This document shows, one piece after another, positions 7,869 through 20,872 of a stretch of DNA of 64,000 bases (positions within the stretch are counted from its first letter, which is position 1; every line of letters starts with the position of its first letter). Location of the stretch: contig NZ_JAKIKY010000003.1 of NCBI RefSeq assembly GCF_023349185.1, forward strand, positions 186,001 through 250,000. Direction: 5' to 3'. The translations under genes and the position numbers were made by a program. This DNA is from Shewanella aquimarina (GTDB lineage: Bacteria; Pseudomonadota; Gammaproteobacteria; Enterobacterales; Shewanellaceae). Under the pieces are notes generated by a model that ran no database searches, had not been told where the DNA came from, and worked only from the letters and a program-made list of their open reading frames with translations.

Positions 7869-9797
7869 ATGCCTGTAATTACACTTCCCGATGGCAGCAA
7901 GCGCGAGTTTGCTAACGCCGTTTCTACCCTGGATGTCGCCGCGGACATAGGTCCTGGTCTCGCAAAAGCCTGTATCGCAGGCCGCGTCAATGGCGAGCTA
8001 AAAGATGCTTGCGATCTGATTGAGACTGATACCGAACTGGCAATCATCACCGCAAAAGACGATGAAGGGTTAGAGATCTTACGTCACTCTTGTGCTCACC
8101 TCTTGGGTCACGCCATTAAGCAGATGTGGCCTGAGACCAAGATGGCCATCGGCCCGGTGATCGATAATGGTTTCTACTATGACGTTGATCTCGACCACAA
8201 GCTAACCGAGGAAGATGTAGCCGAGCTAGAAAAGCGCATGCTGGCATTGGCTAAGACAAACTATGACGTGGTGAAGCGCGTCGTGAGCTGGCAAGAAGCC
8301 CGCGATACCTTTGAGTCACGCGGTGAAAGCTACAAGATGGCAATCTTGGATGAGAACATCAGCAAAGACGATCAGCCAGCGCTCTATCATCACGAAGAAT
8401 ATACCGACATGTGTCGTGGTCCCCATGTGCCTAACATGAAATTCTGTCATCATTTTAAATTGATGAGTGTGGCCGGCGCCTACTGGCGTGGTAACTCAGA
8501 TAACAAGATGCTGCAGCGTATCTATGGTACAGCTTGGGCAGATAAGAAGGCCCTTAAGGCGCATCTGACTCGCCTTGAAGAGGCGGCTAAGCGCGACCAT
8601 CGTAAGATAGGTAAGCAGCTTGACCTTTACCATATGCAGGAAGAAGCGCCAGGTATGGTGTTCTGGCACAACGATGGTTGGAGCCTGTTCCTCGAGCTTG
8701 AGAAGTTCATTCGTCAGAAACTGGGTCAGTACACCTATCAAGAGGTGAAAGGCCCCTTGATGATGGATCGTGTATTGTGGGAGCGCAGTGGTCACTGGGA
8801 TAAGTACTCCGAGGCGATGTTCACTACTCACTCTGAAAACCGTGAGTATGCCGTTAAGCCGATGAACTGCCCGGGTCACGTGCAGATCTTTAACCAAGGC
8901 CTCAAGTCGTATCGCGATCTGCCACTGCGTATGGCCGAGTTTGGTTGCTGTCACCGTAACGAGCCGTCGGGCTCTCTACATGGCTTGATGCGCGTTCGTG
9001 GCTTTACCCAGGATGATGCCCATATCTTCTGTACCGAAGAGCAGGTTCAGCAAGAGGTTAGCGGTTGTATCAAGATGGTATACGACACCTACGCGACCTT
9101 TGGCTTCCACGATATCGTGGTGAAACTCTCTACCCGCCCAGAGAAGCGTATCGGTGACGATGCCATGTGGGACAGGGCAGAGCAGGCGTTGATGGACGCA
9201 CTAAAAGCCAACGATATCGAGTATGAAATCCTTCCGGGTGAAGGTGCCTTCTATGGTCCTAAGATCGAATTCACACTTCATGACTGTTTAGACAGGGCGT
9301 GGCAGTGCGGCACAGTGCAGCTTGACTATGCACTGCCTGGACGTCTTGGCGCAACCTATGTTGCCGAAGACAATAGCCGTCAGACGCCTGTGATGATCCA
9401 CCGTGCTATCTTGGGCTCACTGGAGCGTTTCCTGGGTATCCTGATTGAGGAATACGCTGGCAAGTTCCCAACCTGGTTGGCGCCAGTTCAAGCTGTTGTG
9501 ATGAATATTACAGATAAACAGTCTGAATATGTTGACGAAGTGGTCAAATTATTTAAAGATCAGGGAATTCGTGCCTCGAAAGACTTGAGGAATGAAAAGA
9601 TTGGCTTTAAAATACGCGAACACACCCTAAGGCGTGTTCCCTATCTATTGGTCGTGGGCGATCAAGAGATGGAAAATAGGGAAGTCGCGGTGCGAACCAG
9701 AGATGGTGTTGACCTAGGTAAGATCAAAATCGATCAATTTGCCGCCATGGTCAAAGAACAGATTTCGCTCCGTAGTCTAAATTTGTTGGAGGAATAG
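7869..9797 (+). CDS. thrS: Threonyl-tRNA synthetase
   Basis: 642 residues, the same length as the E. coli enzyme. It has an N-terminal TGS domain ([14 protein letters not shown]), an editing domain with HSCAHLLGH (H73, H77) that hydrolyses Ser-tRNA(Thr), a class II catalytic core with MNCPGH (zinc cysteine) and motif 2 FRxE-like CCHRNEPSG, and a C-terminal anticodon-binding domain. AAGGA precedes the ATG at good spacing. It is the first gene of the thrS-infC-rpmI-rplT operon; the infC ribosome site is inside its last codons. Confidence 0.98.
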   Translation: MPVITLPDGSKREFANAVSTLDVAADIGPGLAKACIAGRVNGELKDACDLIETDTELAIITAKDDEGLEILRHSCAHLLGHAIKQMWPETKMAIGPVIDNGFYYDVDLDHKLTEEDVAELEKRMLALAKTNYDVVKRVVSWQEARDTFESRGESYKMAILDENISKDDQPALYHHEEYTDMCRGPHVPNMKFCHHFKLMSVAGAYWRGNSDNKMLQRIYGTAWADKKALKAHLTRLEEAAKRDHRKIGKQLDLYHMQEEAPGMVFWHNDGWSLFLELEKFIRQKLGQYTYQEVKGPLMMDRVLWERSGHWDKYSEAMFTTHSENREYAVKPMNCPGHVQIFNQGLKSYRDLPLRMAEFGCCHRNEPSGSLHGLMRVRGFTQDDAHIFCTEEQVQQEVSGCIKMVYDTYATFGFHDIVVKLSTRPEKRIGDDAMWDRAEQALMDALKANDIEYEILPGEGAFYGPKIEFTLHDCLDRAWQCGTVQLDYALPGRLGATYVAEDNSRQTPVMIHRAILGSLERFLGILIEEYAGKFPTWLAPVQAVVMNITDKQSEYVDEVVKLFKDQGIRASKDLRNEKIGFKIREHTLRRVPYLLVVGDQEMENREVAVRTRDGVDLGKIKIDQFAAMVKEQISLRSLNLLEE

Positions 9798-9800
9798 GTC

Positions 9801-10343
9801 ATAAAGATCAAGAAAACAGACGTGCGTAAAGCAGCGGCGAATAGAATTAACGAGCTCATTGTTGGCGTTTCAGAAGTACGCCTTAATGGTTTAGACGGTG
9901 AAACTATCGGCATTGTAAGTCTGCGCGAAGCGCAAGAACTTGCAGATGAAGCCGGCGTAGATCTCGTAGAGATCAGCCCAAACGCAGAGCCGCCTGTATG
10001 TCGCATAATGGACTACGGAAAGTATCTTTTTGATAAGGCTAAGGCCCAAAAAGAGCAAAAGAAGAAGCAGAAACAGATACAGGTGAAGGAAATAAAATTC
10101 CGTCCCGGTACTGACGAAAACGACTATCAGGTAAAACTACGCAACCTGAAGCGTTTTCTAGAAGACGGCGACAAGGCGAAAGTAACGCTGCGTTTCCGTG
10201 GTCGCGAGATGGCTCACCAGAGTCTTGGTATGAATCTTTTGAATCGTATTAAAGACGACCTGGCTGAGATAGCAATCGTGGAGGCTTTTCCAAAAATGGA
10301 AGGTCGCCAGGCTGTGATGGTGCTCGCGCCGAAAAAGAAATAG
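9801..10343 (+). CDS. infC: Translation initiation factor IF-3, AUA start
   Basis: I start this gene at ATA 9801, giving 180 residues ([18 protein letters not shown]), the length of E. coli IF-3. GGAGG ends eight bases upstream, within the end of thrS. The GTG at 9822 has no ribosome site and would remove conserved N-terminal residues. infC genes commonly use AUU, AUC or AUA, which IF-3 itself discriminates against, so the start codon is the feedback sensor. The protein binds the 30S subunit and checks start codon pairing. The gap to the thrS stop is 3 bp. Confidence 0.93.
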   Translation: MKIKKTDVRKAAANRINELIVGVSEVRLNGLDGETIGIVSLREAQELADEAGVDLVEISPNAEPPVCRIMDYGKYLFDKAKAQKEQKKKQKQIQVKEIKFRPGTDENDYQVKLRNLKRFLEDGDKAKVTLRFRGREMAHQSLGMNLLNRIKDDLAEIAIVEAFPKMEGRQAVMVLAPKKK

Positions 10344-10361
10344 TAAGGCAAATTTAAAAGT

Positions 10362-10389
10362 AGCAGAGACCTCTCTGAGGGACTCTGCT
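10362..10389 (+). promoter_or_regulatory. Leader hairpin before rpmI, candidate L20 operator
   Basis: AGCAGAG (10362-10368) pairs with CTCTGCT (10383-10389), with an inner CCTC/GAGG stem and a TCT loop. There is no T-run, so it is not a terminator. In E. coli, ribosomal protein L20 represses rpmI-rplT by binding an irregular stem-loop and pseudoknot in this same intergenic region. Position and shape fit; binding is inferred. Confidence 0.45.
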
Positions 10390-10430
10390 CGCCTTGCGTT
10401 TTATTAATTTCCCAATGCGGAGTTTTAGCA

Positions 10431-10625
10431 ATGCCTAAAATGAAAACAGACAAGGGTGTACAAAAGCGTTTTAAGAAAACCGCTAACGGTTTTAAGCGCA
10501 AGCAAGCCCATTTACGTCATATTTTGACCAAGAAGAGCACTAAGCGTAAACGTCACTTACGTGCTAAATGTTTAGTTGCGAAGTCTGATGTGCCAGCAAT
10601 TGCACGTCAACTACCATACGCTTAA
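10431..10625 (+). CDS. rpmI: 50S ribosomal protein L35
   Basis: 64 residues, very basic, starting [21 protein letters not shown] (residues 1-20 are the L35 signature region) and ending with the usual ARQLPYA. Component of the large subunit. 18 bp before rplT. The preceding CGGAG is six bases before the ATG. Probably repressed with rplT by L20. Confidence 0.97.
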   Translation: MPKMKTDKGVQKRFKKTANGFKRKQAHLRHILTKKSTKRKRHLRAKCLVAKSDVPAIARQLPYA

Positions 10626-10643
10626 TTAGAGGAGTAAAGAACA

Positions 10644-11003
10644 ATGCCTAGAGTTAAGCGTGGTGTAACCGCTCGTGCTCGTCACAAGAAAGTACTAAAA
10701 CTAGCTAAAGGTTATTACGGAGCTCGCTCACGTACTTACCGTGTTGCTAAGCAAGCAGTAACCAAAGCTGGTCAATATGCTTACCGTGACCGTCGTCAGA
10801 AGAAGCGTCAATTCCGTCAACTGTGGATTGCACGTATCAATGCGGCTTCTCGTCAAAATGGTCTGTCTTACAGCCGTTTCATCAACGGTCTGAAAAAGGC
10901 GTCTATCGAAATCGATCGTAAGATTTTGGCAGACATCGCTGTATTCGACAAAGTGGTTTTCGCCACTCTAGTTGAAAAGGCAAAAGAAGCTCTAGCTAAG
11001 TAA
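10644..11003 (+). CDS. rplT: 50S ribosomal protein L20
   Basis: 119 residues, starts [20 protein letters not shown] and has the [18 protein letters not shown] region, both diagnostic of L20. It is needed for early 50S assembly and, in E. coli, acts as translational repressor of its own operon. GAGGAG precedes the start. Last gene of the operon; a strong terminator follows at 11022. Confidence 0.98.
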
Positions 11004-11021
11004 TTAGTGAGCTTTGCTTTG

Positions 11022-11047
11022 AAAGGGACCTCAGGGTCCCTTTTTTT
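11022..11047 (+). terminator. Terminator of the thrS-rplT operon
   Basis: AAAGGGACC, loop TCAG, GGTCCCTTT followed by further T residues. Confidence 0.9.
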
Positions 11048-11072
11048 GTGCCCGATCATCGCAAATTTATTT

Positions 11073-11234
11073 ATACCAATCGTAATAAACAATTGATCAT
11101 TCTAGCTTGTTAAAACGCTCGATAACTGTATTAGTATTTTTAATTGTAGAATAACTACTTATCTAAAAATCCTGCTTGGTTCTCAAGCGTTTTTCCTGCG
11201 CTATTTCTGAGCACATATTTACTGTGATTGGTAT
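11073..11234. mobile_element. 162-bp MITE-like repeat with inverted ends
   Basis: Ends are ATACCAATC (11073-11081) and GATTGGTAT (11226-11234), a perfect 9-bp inverted repeat, with TAAA shared a few bases further in on both sides. The interior is AT-rich and has no ORF. It sits between the rplT terminator and the trxB terminator, away from any promoter. I recall closely similar sequences scattered in Shewanella genomes, but could not search. A clear target duplication is not visible. Confidence 0.55.
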
Positions 11235-11251
11235 TACTCGATCATAAATAC

Positions 11252-11283
11252 AAAAAAAAAGCAGGCGCTAGGCCTGCTTTTTT
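11252..11283 (-). terminator. Bidirectional terminator after trxB
   Basis: AGCAGGC, short loop, GCCTGCT, with an A-run on the left and a T-run on the right; it can stop trxB transcripts on the minus strand and any read-through from rplT. Confidence 0.85.
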
Positions 11284-11300
11284 ATGAAGGGTAACACGCT

Positions 11301-12365
<1,065 letters not shown>

Positions 12366-12382
12366 TTACACCCTTTGGTTGA

Positions 12383-13498
12383 TTAAGCGAGTAGTACGCT
12401 TGGATCAACAAACTCGAAGTTGAGGGCCTCGGCAACTTCTTTACAGGTTACCTTGCCGTGCATTACGTTCAAGCCGTTTAGCAGGTGCTTGTCTTGACGC
12501 AGTGCTTCACGGTAGCCCATGTCGGCCAATTTGATGATGTAAGGCAGTGTCGCGTTGTTTAGCGCGAAGGTAGAGGTACGTGCAACCGCGCCAGGCATGT
12601 TAGCCACGCAGTAGTGTACTACTTCATCAACGATATAAGTTGGGTCTTGGTGAGTGGTTGCATGAGAAGTTTCGACACAACCACCTTGGTCGATGGCGAC
12701 GTCAACGATGGCGCTGCCTGGCTTCATACGCTTAATGTGATCTTTGGTCACTAGTTTAGGCGCTGCGGCGCCAGGTACCAGTACGCCACCGATCACTAGG
12801 TCGGCTTCCAGCACGTGCTTCTCGATAGCGTCGGCTGTCGAGTAAATAGCCTTGACGCGGTTGTCGAACTGAACATTCAGACGACGTAGTGCATCGATGC
12901 TGCGATCTAGGATAACCACATCGGCGCCGAGACCTACGGCCATCTGCGCCGCGTTGGTTCCTACCATGCCGCCACCGATGATGACCACTTTGGCTGGCTC
13001 AACACCCGGAACGCCACCAAGTAGCATGCCACGGCCGCCCTTAGATTTTTCTAGTGCCATCGCACCGGCTTGGATCGACATGCGACCGGCAACTTCTGAC
13101 ATAGGGGCCAGTAGTGGCAGACCGCCACGGGCATCGGTAACGGTTTCATAGGCGATACACACCGCACCGCTCTTAATAAGATCTTCTGTTTGTGGCAGAT
13201 CGGGGGCAAGATGAAGATAAGTGAACAGCAACTGATCTTCACGCAACATGGCACGCTCGACCGCTTGAGGTTCTTTAACCTTAACGATCATGTCTGCTTT
13301 AGCAAACACTTCAGCTGCAGTGTCTAAGATTGATGCGCCTACATCGACATAGTCCTGGTCGCTAAAACCGATCCCAACACCTGCATTCTTCTCTACAAAT
13401 ACTTCATGACCTTTTAGGGTCAATTCGCGGACACTTGACGGCACCATACCAACACGATATTCGTGGTTTTTGATTTCTTTAGGTACACCAATTATCAT
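12383..13498 (-). CDS. ald: Alanine dehydrogenase
   Basis: 371 residues, usual length. Starts [20 protein letters not shown], the family signature; NAD-binding [20 protein letters not shown] follows near residue 174. It interconverts L-alanine and pyruvate with NAD+, releasing ammonium. GAGG lies seven bases before the ATG. Divergent from lrp, with 179 bp between starts; Lrp/AsrC-type regulators often control ald, so the shared region is a likely Lrp target, although I see no clean consensus. Insertion of ald between trxB and lrp is a difference from E. coli. Confidence 0.96.
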   Translation of the reverse strand: MIIGVPKEIKNHEYRVGMVPSSVRELTLKGHEVFVEKNAGVGIGFSDQDYVDVGASILDTAAEVFAKADMIVKVKEPQAVERAMLREDQLLFTYLHLAPDLPQTEDLIKSGAVCIAYETVTDARGGLPLLAPMSEVAGRMSIQAGAMALEKSKGGRGMLLGGVPGVEPAKVVIIGGGMVGTNAAQMAVGLGADVVILDRSIDALRRLNVQFDNRVKAIYSTADAIEKHVLEADLVIGGVLVPGAAAPKLVTKDHIKRMKPGSAIVDVAIDQGGCVETSHATTHQDPTYIVDEVVHYCVANMPGAVARTSTFALNNATLPYIIKLADMGYREALRQDKHLLNGLNVMHGKVTCKEVAEALNFEFVDPSVLLA

Positions 13499-13677
13499 CT
13501 TCGAGCCTCAAATTGAATAAAAACCCATTTATTCTGGGTTGAATTGTTATTTTATAGGTCCTGAACGTGATTGTTTCAGGGAAATCTAGTATAGTATCAC
13601 TTCGGCAGTTAATGCTGCTGAACTTTTGACATACGTAGCAGTAAATGTTGTTTTAGTGATAAAGCAAGGTTATAAAT

Positions 13678-14181
13678 ATGGTTAATAATAAAAAGAGTCC
13701 TATAAAAGACTTAGATCGGATCGATCGTAACATCCTTAACGAGTTGCAAATCGACGGCCGCATTTCCAATGTTGAGTTGTCAAAGCGTGTAGGGCTGAGC
13801 CCCACTCCCTGTTTAGAGAGAGTTAAAAGACTCGAAAAGCAAGGTTACATCAATGGATATACTGCGCTAGTAAATCCCCATTACCTTGGGGCGTCATTAC
13901 TTGTGTTCGTAGAAATCACGCTAAATCGCGATACTGCAGAAGTATTTGATAAGTTTAATCGTGCCGTACAGCTGCTTGATGATATTCAAGAATGTCATCT
14001 GGTGTCTGGCGACTTCGACTATTTATTGAAGACCCGTGTTTCTGACATGTCTGCCTATCGTCGCTTGTTAGGTGAAACTCTACTTAAGTTGCCCGCTGTT
14101 TCTGATACTCGTACCTACGTTGTGATGGAAGAAGTCAAGCAGACCAATAGAGTTGCAATCAATGTAACGCTTGAGTCTTAA
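13678..14181 (+). CDS. lrp: Leucine-responsive regulatory protein
   Basis: 167 residues. N-terminal winged helix (LDRIDRNILNELQIDGRISNVEL region, residues 11-33, then recognition helix GLSPTPCLERVKRLE) and a C-terminal RAM domain (ECHLVSGDFDYLLKTRV). Global regulator of amino-acid metabolism, DNA-bending oligomer. Between ald (divergent) and ftsK, the same place as in E. coli next to ftsK. Followed by a strong terminator. Confidence 0.96.
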   Translation: MVNNKKSPIKDLDRIDRNILNELQIDGRISNVELSKRVGLSPTPCLERVKRLEKQGYINGYTALVNPHYLGASLLVFVEITLNRDTAEVFDKFNRAVQLLDDIQECHLVSGDFDYLLKTRVSDMSAYRRLLGETLLKLPAVSDTRTYVVMEEVKQTNRVAINVTLES

Positions 14182-14197
14182 AAACGATTTATGTCGT

Positions 14198-14228
14198 AAA
14201 AAAGGAGCCGTAAAGGCTCCTTTTTTTT
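14198..14228 (+). terminator. Terminator after lrp
   Basis: AAAGGAGCC, loop GTAAA, GGCTCCTTT and eight T in total. Confidence 0.9.
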
Positions 14229-14352
14229 CATCTCGAATAGTTTTTCACCAATGATAGGCTTTTACCTCGCTATTGTGCTGTATAGGCAGGTAAAACGCTG
14301 CATGGCGCGAATTATTTTGATATCTTAGGCTCACCTTTTTTGTTTTTGCTTT

Positions 14353-16890
14353 GTGGGTTGTCTTTTGTCTAAGGGAAATAGTGTCAAAACACTCAGCGGT
14401 CTGCAGCGTCTGCTCGAAGGCGGACTCATCTTCTGCTGCATGGTCGCCACCTATATTCTGCTTGCACTGAGTAGCTTCCATTCGTCTGATCCGGGATGGA
14501 GTCAGTCTAATTTTGAAGGCGAGATTAAAAACGTTACCGGTGCAGTAGGCGCCTGGCTCGCCGATGTGCTTTTCTATTTCTTTGGTTACACGGCCTACCT
14601 TATTCCTATCATAGTGGCGGTGACCGGCTGGTTGCTGTTTAAACGTATTCATCGCCTGTTGGAGATAGATTATTTTTCCGTGGGTTTAAGGCTGATCGGC
14701 TTCCTACTGATCACTTTTAGCCTGGCATCTTTGGCAAGCATGAATGCCAATGATATTTACGAGTTCTCTGCGGGCGGTGTCTCGGGTGATGTGATCGCCG
14801 ATGCCATGCTTCCCTATTTTAATCAGCTGGGTACCACACTGCTGCTACTCTGTTTCGTCGGAGCCGGCTTTACGCTCCTGACCGGCGTCAGTTGGTTAAC
14901 CGTGGTCGAAATGGTGGGCTTTGCCACCATCTGGTGTTTGAAGCAGCTTAAACATGTTCCCGAGAAATTCTCGAGTGCGCCAGAAACAGATGATACCAAG
15001 GGGTTCATGTCGGTATTTGACCGATATAAGGAGTCTCGTCGTCAAAAGGCTTTGGCTAAGGCTGAAGAAAACACCTATGAGGACGACCAGGATGATTACG
15101 ATGATGAATATGACGAGGATGAGGCTCAAGAAGCTTCTTCTCGTGACCGGGTTAAGGAGCCAAGCTTCAACCTGCCAACGGTAAAACCTGCTGCCGAGGT
15201 AGAAGCGCAAGACCCTGCTCTGAGCTTTAGTGCTCAGGATGATGAAGTCTCGATAGACTTCGATGCCAAGCACTCAACTGGCGCCGTGCTGCCCAAGAAA
15301 CTGCCTAAAAATCAGAAAGTCGAGCAGGCTAAGATAGTCGATGGCATAGTCGTGCTACCCGGTGGGGAAGAGGCGCAGCCTAAGAAACCAGTGGCGCCGC
15401 TGCCGGATATTTCACTGCTCGATGTGCCCAATCGTAAGACTAACCCTATCAGCCAGGAAGAACTTGACCAGGTGGCGCGGCTGGTCGAGGTTAAACTGGC
15501 CGATTTTAACATTGTGGCCAAGGTGGTGGGCGTCTTCCCAGGTCCTGTGGTTACCCGTTTCGAGCTAGAACTCGCACCTGGTGTGAAGGCTTCTAAGATC
15601 ACTAACTTATCTAAAGATTTGGCGCGTTCGCTGCTTGCCGAAAGCGTACGTGTAGTCGAGGTTATCCCGGGTAAGGCCTATGTGGGTCTTGAGATCCCTA
15701 ACAAGTTCCGCGAAACCGTGTTCATGCGCGACGTGCTCGGCAGCGAAGCCTTCGAGCATAGTCAGTCTCATCTGAGCATGGTACTGGGTCAAGATATCTC
15801 AGGCGAGCCCGTGGTCGTCGACCTTGGCAAGATGCCGCACCTCCTGGTGGCCGGTACCACAGGTTCGGGTAAGTCTGTGGGGGTTAACGTGATGATCACC
15901 AGCCTGCTGTATAAGTCAGGGCCGGACGATGTACGTTTCATCATGATCGACCCTAAGATGCTGGAGCTTTCGGTGTACGAAGGGATCCCGCATCTGCTCT
16001 GTGAGGTGGTAACCGACATGAAAGAGGCGGCCAACTCGCTGCGCTGGTGCGTCGGTGAGATGGAGCGGCGTTATAAGCTGATGTCGGCACTCGGGGTGCG
16101 TAACCTCAAGGGCTATAACGCCAAGATCAAGGAAGCCAAGGAGCGCGGTGAGGTGATCACAGATCCGCTGTGGCGCTCACAAGACAGCATGGAAGAGCAG
16201 GCGCCAGAGCTGGATAAGCTGCCGTCAATCGTGGTGGTTGTCGACGAATTTGCCGACATGATGATGATCGTGGGTAAGAAGGTGGAAGAGTTGATCGCCC
16301 GTATCGCGCAGAAGGCGCGTGCGGCCGGTATTCACCTTATCTTGGCGACCCAGCGTCCGTCGGTCGATGTGATCACAGGTTTAATCAAGGCGAACATCCC
16401 GACCCGTATGGCGTTTCAGGTGTCTTCTCGTATTGACTCTCGCACCATTCTCGATCAGCAGGGCGCCGAGACCCTCCTCGGTATGGGTGACATGCTCTAC
16501 CTGCCGCCGGGAACCAGTGTGCCTATTCGTGTTCACGGCGCCTTTATCGATGACCATGAGGTGCATGCTGTGGTGGCCGACTGGCACAGTCGCGGCAAGC
16601 CGCAATATATCGATGAGATCTTGCAGGGCTCGGCAGAAGGTGAACAGGTGTTGCTGCCGGGTGAAGCCGCGGAGAATGATGAAGAGATGGACTCTCTCTA
16701 CGATGAGGCGGTGGCCTTTGTTACCGAGACCCGTCGCGGCTCTATCTCCAGCGTGCAGCGTAAGTTTAAGATTGGCTATAACCGGGCCGCTCGCATCATC
16801 GAACAGATGGAGATGCAAGGTGTCGTCAGTTCACAGGGACACAATGGTAACCGTGAGGTGCTTGCGCCGCCACCGCCGAAAGATTATTAA
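14353..16890 (+). CDS. ftsK: DNA translocase FtsK
   Basis: 845 residues from GTG 14353; TTG 14365 is an equally weak alternative, since neither has a good ribosome site. Four to five membrane helices in residues 25-185, an acidic linker (230-340, much shorter than in E. coli), then the RecA-like motor with Walker A GTTGSGKS near 501 and [11 protein letters not shown], and a C-terminal gamma winged helix ([19 protein letters not shown]) that reads KOPS polarity. It is recruited to the septum, pumps DNA and activates XerCD at dif. Followed by lolA as in many gammaproteobacteria. Confidence 0.96.
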   Translation: MGCLLSKGNSVKTLSGLQRLLEGGLIFCCMVATYILLALSSFHSSDPGWSQSNFEGEIKNVTGAVGAWLADVLFYFFGYTAYLIPIIVAVTGWLLFKRIHRLLEIDYFSVGLRLIGFLLITFSLASLASMNANDIYEFSAGGVSGDVIADAMLPYFNQLGTTLLLLCFVGAGFTLLTGVSWLTVVEMVGFATIWCLKQLKHVPEKFSSAPETDDTKGFMSVFDRYKESRRQKALAKAEENTYEDDQDDYDDEYDEDEAQEASSRDRVKEPSFNLPTVKPAAEVEAQDPALSFSAQDDEVSIDFDAKHSTGAVLPKKLPKNQKVEQAKIVDGIVVLPGGEEAQPKKPVAPLPDISLLDVPNRKTNPISQEELDQVARLVEVKLADFNIVAKVVGVFPGPVVTRFELELAPGVKASKITNLSKDLARSLLAESVRVVEVIPGKAYVGLEIPNKFRETVFMRDVLGSEAFEHSQSHLSMVLGQDISGEPVVVDLGKMPHLLVAGTTGSGKSVGVNVMITSLLYKSGPDDVRFIMIDPKMLELSVYEGIPHLLCEVVTDMKEAANSLRWCVGEMERRYKLMSALGVRNLKGYNAKIKEAKERGEVITDPLWRSQDSMEEQAPELDKLPSIVVVVDEFADMMMIVGKKVEELIARIAQKARAAGIHLILATQRPSVDVITGLIKANIPTRMAFQVSSRIDSRTILDQQGAETLLGMGDMLYLPPGTSVPIRVHGAFIDDHEVHAVVADWHSRGKPQYIDEILQGSAEGEQVLLPGEAAENDEEMDSLYDEAVAFVTETRRGSISSVQRKFKIGYNRAARIIEQMEMQGVVSSQGHNGNREVLAPPPPKDY

Positions 16891-16971
16891 GCTCTCGTTA
16901 ATCATTCTCGTGACACACTTGCGGGAATAACCCTAGTTAATAGCGAGTGCTTTGAAATGAAAGGATTTGTA

Positions 16972-17598
16972 ATGCTAAAACCCTTATCTCAGTTTGTCTG
17001 TGCCTTGCCGCTGGTGATGGCGGCATCCTGTTACGCCGACGATGCCGCGGCATTAAAGGACGCGCTGGCGCAGCTCGACAACCTCAAGGCAAATTTTAGC
17101 CAGCAGGTGACAGACGTAAACAACAAGGTGATTCAACAAGGCTCTGGTGCCTTTGCCTTGGCGGTGCCAAATCAGTTTTACTGGCATCTGACTCAGCCAG
17201 ATGAATCGCTTATCGTTGCCGATGGTCGGGACGTATGGATCTATAATCCATTCGCCGAAGAGGTCTCTGTTTTAGACTTTAATCAAGCCATCGATGCCTC
17301 ACCGATCGCGCTGCTGGTTCATCGAGACGAGGCGACCTGGCAGGATTACCGAGTAGAGCGCCAGGACGATTGCTACCAGATAGCGCCTAAGGCCGTCGAT
17401 GCCAGCGTGACTGTGGTCGAAGTCTGCTTTAAGGATAAGCAACTCGAGGTGATGAAGCTGACCGATCAGCAGGGTAATCTTAGCGTCTTTAATCTGTCAG
17501 CCCAGGCGCCATTGATGGACGCCGATGCCAAGCTGTTTCAGTTTACCGTTCCCGAAGGCGTCGATATTGACGATCAGCGCCTTAAGGCATTGGATTAA
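16972..17598 (+). CDS. lolA: Outer-membrane lipoprotein carrier protein LolA
   Basis: I place the start at ATG 16972, since AAAGGA lies six bases upstream; an in-frame ATG 15 bp earlier lacks one. 208 residues with a signal peptide ([21 protein letters not shown]). The mature start [11 protein letters not shown] and [17 protein letters not shown] are LolA hallmarks. It carries lipoproteins through the periplasm from LolCDE to LolB. Between ftsK and rarA as in E. coli. Confidence 0.95.
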   Translation: MLKPLSQFVCALPLVMAASCYADDAAALKDALAQLDNLKANFSQQVTDVNNKVIQQGSGAFALAVPNQFYWHLTQPDESLIVADGRDVWIYNPFAEEVSVLDFNQAIDASPIALLVHRDEATWQDYRVERQDDCYQIAPKAVDASVTVVEVCFKDKQLEVMKLTDQQGNLSVFNLSAQAPLMDADAKLFQFTVPEGVDIDDQRLKALD

Positions 17599-17643
17599 GC
17601 TTTAGAATAAGCCATTTGAATAAGTCATTAGATAAGGCCATTT

Positions 17644-18975
17644 GTGTCTAGCTTAAGTTTCGATTTCGCGCCCGATTTTCGTCCGCTCGCCGCCAGAATG
17701 CGGCCGGAAACCCTGGCACAATATATAGGTCAGGATCATCTGTTGGGTGAGGGTAAGCCCCTACGCCTGGCGCTAGAGGCGGGTAGAGCCCACTCCATGA
17801 TGTTCTGGGGGCCGCCGGGCACAGGCAAGACCACGCTAGCCGAGTTGGTCGCCCATTATGCCAATGCCCATGTAGAGCGTATCTCTGCGGTCACCTCCGG
17901 GGTGAAAGAGATCCGCGCCGCCATCGAACATGCCAAAAGCGTGGCCCAGTCCCGCGGCCAGCGAACCTTGCTGTTTGTCGATGAGGTGCATAGATTCAAC
18001 AAGAGTCAGCAAGATGCCTTTTTGCCCTTTATCGAAGATGGCACTGTCATTTTCATCGGCGCCACCACTGAAAATCCGTCGTTTGAGATCAATAACGCGC
18101 TGCTTTCTCGCGCCAGAGTCTATCTGATCAAGCGGTTGCAAGACGCCGAGATCATCAAGATAGTACGTCAGGCGCTAGAAGATGATGCCCGTGGCTTGGG
18201 TAAGCGACAGCTAAGTATGCCAGATGAGGTCGCCGAGAAACTGGCTAAGCTGTGTGACGGCGATGCACGCAAGGCACTAAACCTTATCGAACTGATGAGC
18301 GACATGCTGCCGGATGGCGGCGAGTTTACTGCCCAGATGCTCATCGAGGTGGCGGGACAGCAGCTGGCCGGATTCGATAAGAATGGCGATCAGTATTACG
18401 ACCTTATCTCCGCCGTGCATAAGTCAATTCGTGGCTCGGCTCCGGATGCGGCGCTGTACTGGTATTGCCGTATGCTCGAAGGAGGCTGCGACCCGCTTTA
18501 TGTTGCTCGTCGCTTGCTGGCCATCGCCTCTGAAGACATAGGTAACGCAGACCCTGTTGCCATGTCGGTGGCGGTCAACGCCTGGGAGTGCTTTCATCGG
18601 GTAGGTCCGGCCGAAGGGGAGCGAGCTATCGCACAGGCCGTGGTCTATCTCGCCTGCGCGCCCAAGAGTAACGCCGTTTACACCGCCTTCAAAGCGGCGC
18701 GCCAGTTGGCAAGGGAAACCGGTAGTCAGCCAGTGCCGAACCATCTGCGTAATGCGCCGACTCAGTTGATGGCCGACATCGGCCTTGGCGAGGGTTATCG
18801 TTACGCCCACGATGAGCCTAATCATTATGCCAGCGGCGAGTGCTATTTCCCCGAGGCGCTGGCAGGTACACAGTTTTACCACCCTAGTGAGCATGGTTTT
18901 GAGAAGCGTATCAAGACCAAGCTCGCTACCTTGGCGGAAATGGATAGGGCAAGTGAGGTGAAACGCTATGAATAA
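17644..18975 (+). CDS. rarA: Replication-associated recombination protein A (RarA/MgsA)
   Basis: 443 residues, GTG start. AAA+ ATPase with Walker A GPPGTGKT (56-63), Walker B LLFVDE (109-114) and sensor [12 protein letters not shown], then the RarA tetramer domain. Acts at stalled replication forks with SSB. The 3' end overlaps crcB by 8 bp, so the two are coupled. Confidence 0.96.
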   Translation: MSSLSFDFAPDFRPLAARMRPETLAQYIGQDHLLGEGKPLRLALEAGRAHSMMFWGPPGTGKTTLAELVAHYANAHVERISAVTSGVKEIRAAIEHAKSVAQSRGQRTLLFVDEVHRFNKSQQDAFLPFIEDGTVIFIGATTENPSFEINNALLSRARVYLIKRLQDAEIIKIVRQALEDDARGLGKRQLSMPDEVAEKLAKLCDGDARKALNLIELMSDMLPDGGEFTAQMLIEVAGQQLAGFDKNGDQYYDLISAVHKSIRGSAPDAALYWYCRMLEGGCDPLYVARRLLAIASEDIGNADPVAMSVAVNAWECFHRVGPAEGERAIAQAVVYLACAPKSNAVYTAFKAARQLARETGSQPVPNHLRNAPTQLMADIGLGEGYRYAHDEPNHYASGECYFPEALAGTQFYHPSEHGFEKRIKTKLATLAEMDRASEVKRYE

Positions 18976-19342
18976 TCTCATTTTTGTAGCCTTGGGTGGC
19001 TCTATTGGTGCCGTATTTCGTTATCTTATTTCAATATTCATGATTCAGGTGTTTGGCTCTTCTTTTCCTTTTGGTACACTCATGGTCAATGTGATCGGCT
19101 CCTTCCTGATGGGCGTGATCTATGCCCTAGGTGAAGCGAGTCAGGTCAGTCCTGAAATTAAAGCATTAGTAGGTGTTGGGTTGTTAGGAGCACTTACGAC
19201 GTTTTCAACTTTTTCGAACGAAACCCTGTTATTGATGCAGCAGGGCGCCTGGTTGAAAGCATTTACAAATATCGCTCTGAACCTATGTCTATGTTTATTC
19301 ATGGTTTACTTAGGACAGCAGTTGGTTTTTTCTCGCATTTAA
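18968..19342 (+). CDS. crcB: Fluoride channel/exporter CrcB (Fluc)
   Basis: 124 residues, four hydrophobic helices. [11 protein letters not shown] near the start and [12 protein letters not shown] (74-85) are the Fluc signatures; the latter forms the central Na+ site and the pore phenylalanines. It removes fluoride from the cytoplasm as a dual-topology dimer. It overlaps the end of rarA, so there is no space for its own fluoride riboswitch. serS follows after 19 bp. Confidence 0.95.
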   Translation: MNNLIFVALGGSIGAVFRYLISIFMIQVFGSSFPFGTLMVNVIGSFLMGVIYALGEASQVSPEIKALVGVGLLGALTTFSTFSNETLLLMQQGAWLKAFTNIALNLCLCLFMVYLGQQLVFSRI

Positions 19343-19349
19343 CTATTAA

Positions 19350-20648
<1,299 letters not shown>

Positions 20649-20672
20649 CGCGATAAAGAGATAGTGTGAAAC

Positions 20673-20792
20673 ATGGATAACGGTGGGCGCTATTTTCAGT
20701 GGCTGACCTATGTCGTCATTATCTGTATCTTCGCCGCAGTAATGTTAGCAACATTTGGGAAAGCGATTATGTTAGTGATGAAAAATCTCTAA
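20673..20792 (+). CDS. Small single-pass membrane protein
   Basis: 39 codons, from ATG 20673 to TAA 20792, directly before the serS terminator. The start (MDNGGRYFQWLTY) is polar and aromatic; the middle (VVIICIFAAVMLA) is a clear membrane helix, and the end is basic (KAIMLVMKNL). The ribosome site is weak (AGAG). No family recognised. Position between serS and its terminator supports it being a real part of the operon. Confidence 0.55.
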   Translation: MDNGGRYFQWLTYVVIICIFAAVMLATFGKAIMLVMKNL

Positions 20793-20796
20793 CCAT

Positions 20797-20831
20797 AAAA
20801 AAACCTTCGCAGTAGCGAAGGTTTTTTTTTA
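20797..20831 (+). terminator. Terminator after serS and the small membrane gene
   Basis: AAACCTTCGC, loop AGTA, GCGAAGGTTT and eight or more T. It is symmetrical and may also serve the tusE transcript arriving on the minus strand. Confidence 0.9.
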
Positions 20832-20872
20832 TCTTTAAGGCTAGTCTATGAGACAGGTTTTAAGTCGCTCGC

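Noticed and set aside
14245..14652. 135-codon minus-strand frame over the start of ftsK
   Set aside because: It is the shadow of the ftsK N-terminal coding region and the lrp terminator.
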